DNA of 32,134 bases from Methanocella sp. PtaU1.Bin125. Its GTDB lineage: Archaea > Halobacteriota > Methanocellia > Methanocellales > Methanocellaceae. This document shows positions 32,050 through 32,134 of the stretch, piece by piece. The stretch is taken from assembly GCA_002067315.1 (NCBI GenBank), contig MVRA01000214.1, positions 1-32,134 on the forward strand. Direction: 5' to 3'. Each line of letters begins with the position of its first letter. Position 1 is the first letter of the stretch. A program made the position numbers and the translations under genes. The notes beneath the pieces are model-generated. The model searched no databases. It saw nothing but the letters and a program-made list of their open reading frames with translations, and was not told where the DNA came from.

Positions 32050-32059
32050 CAATTTATAC
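32050..32059 (+). promoter_or_regulatory. Putative TATA box before the right-edge gene
   Basis: The sequence 'aatttatacg' lies about 30-39 nt before the ATG at 32089. The spacing would fit a transcript that starts at or just before the ATG. Confidence 0.4.
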
Positions 32060-32088
32060 GTGCAGCACAATGATACTGCAGAAACCCG

Positions 32089-32134
32089 ATGGCTCTGTTC
32101 GTAGTCTTCACCCCCCACAAAAAGGACGAGTACC
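32089..32134 (+). CDS. Start of an unidentified gene, cut by the window edge
   Basis: An ATG at 32089 opens a frame that reads MALFVVFTPHKKDEY and is still open at the window end. A TATA-like element lies about 30 nt upstream, so the transcript may be leaderless; no ribosome-binding site is seen. Only 15 residues are available, so I do not name a family. The reality of the gene rests on promoter spacing and an open frame only. Confidence 0.4.
   Translation, partial: MALFVVFTPHKKDEY

Larger units (their letters stand above)
31547..32088. other. Gene-free interval with inverted repeat and dispersed element
   Basis: The 542-bp space after the superoperon contains an inverted repeat (31612-31700), copy B of the two-copy element (31699-31884), a GC-rich part (31900-31990) with 'cctccgccggagg', and a TATA-like element before the next gene. 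Open frames crossing it on both strands are not supported. Confidence 0.6.

Noticed and set aside
31718-32104. Open frames on both strands right of copy B
   Set aside because: They cross the dispersed element and the promoter of the next gene, with no family resemblance and no ribosome-binding site.

Overview
The window looks like chromosomal DNA of a methanogenic euryarchaeon with a GC-rich genome, most likely of the order Methanocellales (Methanocella / Rice Cluster I) or a close relative. The domain call is firm: thermosome, TFB, Gar1, SRP19, archaeal RNase P proteins, proteasome alpha, exosome, RpoP, KEOPS Pcc1 and archaeal-only ribosomal proteins are all present. A methanofuran-pathway kinase (MfnE) points to a methanogen. 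The genus is an inference from gene content and composition and was not checked by alignment.

Layout. Positions 1-5250 (mostly minus strand): the start of a GT4 glycosyltransferase; an operon of DapA-family aldolase, tungsten-type aldehyde:ferredoxin oxidoreductase and a MoaD/ThiS-like protein; a 23-bp tandem repeat; a Nudix hydrolase behind a DUF2551-type protein; tRNA-Gly(CCC). Positions 5300-8910 (minus): a degenerate alpha/beta-hydrolase, a PHP phosphoesterase and a thermosome subunit. Positions 9190-12500 (plus): a two-gene (split) LysO-like exporter, a DHH/RecJ-like nuclease and a DUF2150-type protein. Positions 12725-17200 (minus): TauE/SafE permease with mfnE, gar1 with tfb, a second PHP protein, and SRP19. 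Positions 17549-22368 (minus): a two-component pair, a membrane PAS/GAF histidine kinase followed by a REC-PAS-GAF-DUF835 regulator. Positions 22588-23587 (plus): hypB and a small Ala/Lys/Pro-rich histone-H1-like protein with a CxCxC head. Positions 24209-31546 (plus): the archaeal exosome superoperon, with fourteen tightly packed genes (L15e, PF01877 RNA-binding protein, Rpp30, Pop5, PsmA, SBDS, Rrp4, Rrp41, Rrp42, L37Ae, RpoP, Pcc1, prefoldin beta, DUF3194). It joins ribosome assembly, RNA processing and decay, tRNA modification and protein quality control in one apparent transcription unit.

The most unusual content lies between genes. At least six intergenic spaces hold long imperfect inverted repeats (arms of about 20-98 bp). 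Several are built from related short words such as 'gcgccaagg' or 'cacagagg', and some sit where terminators are expected. A separate element of about 185 bp occurs twice (6982-7168 and 31699-31884), each time directly after an inverted repeat. Its single-base indels argue that it does not code for protein. There are also two tandem arrays (23-bp and 22-bp units) and a 37-bp direct duplication. I found no CRISPR array, intact transposase, integrase or phage gene, and no complete undescribed multi-gene system. The best candidates for something new are the duplicated noncoding element with its inverted repeats, the CxCxC H1-like protein, and a possible small RNA or mini-ORF at about 16770-16863.
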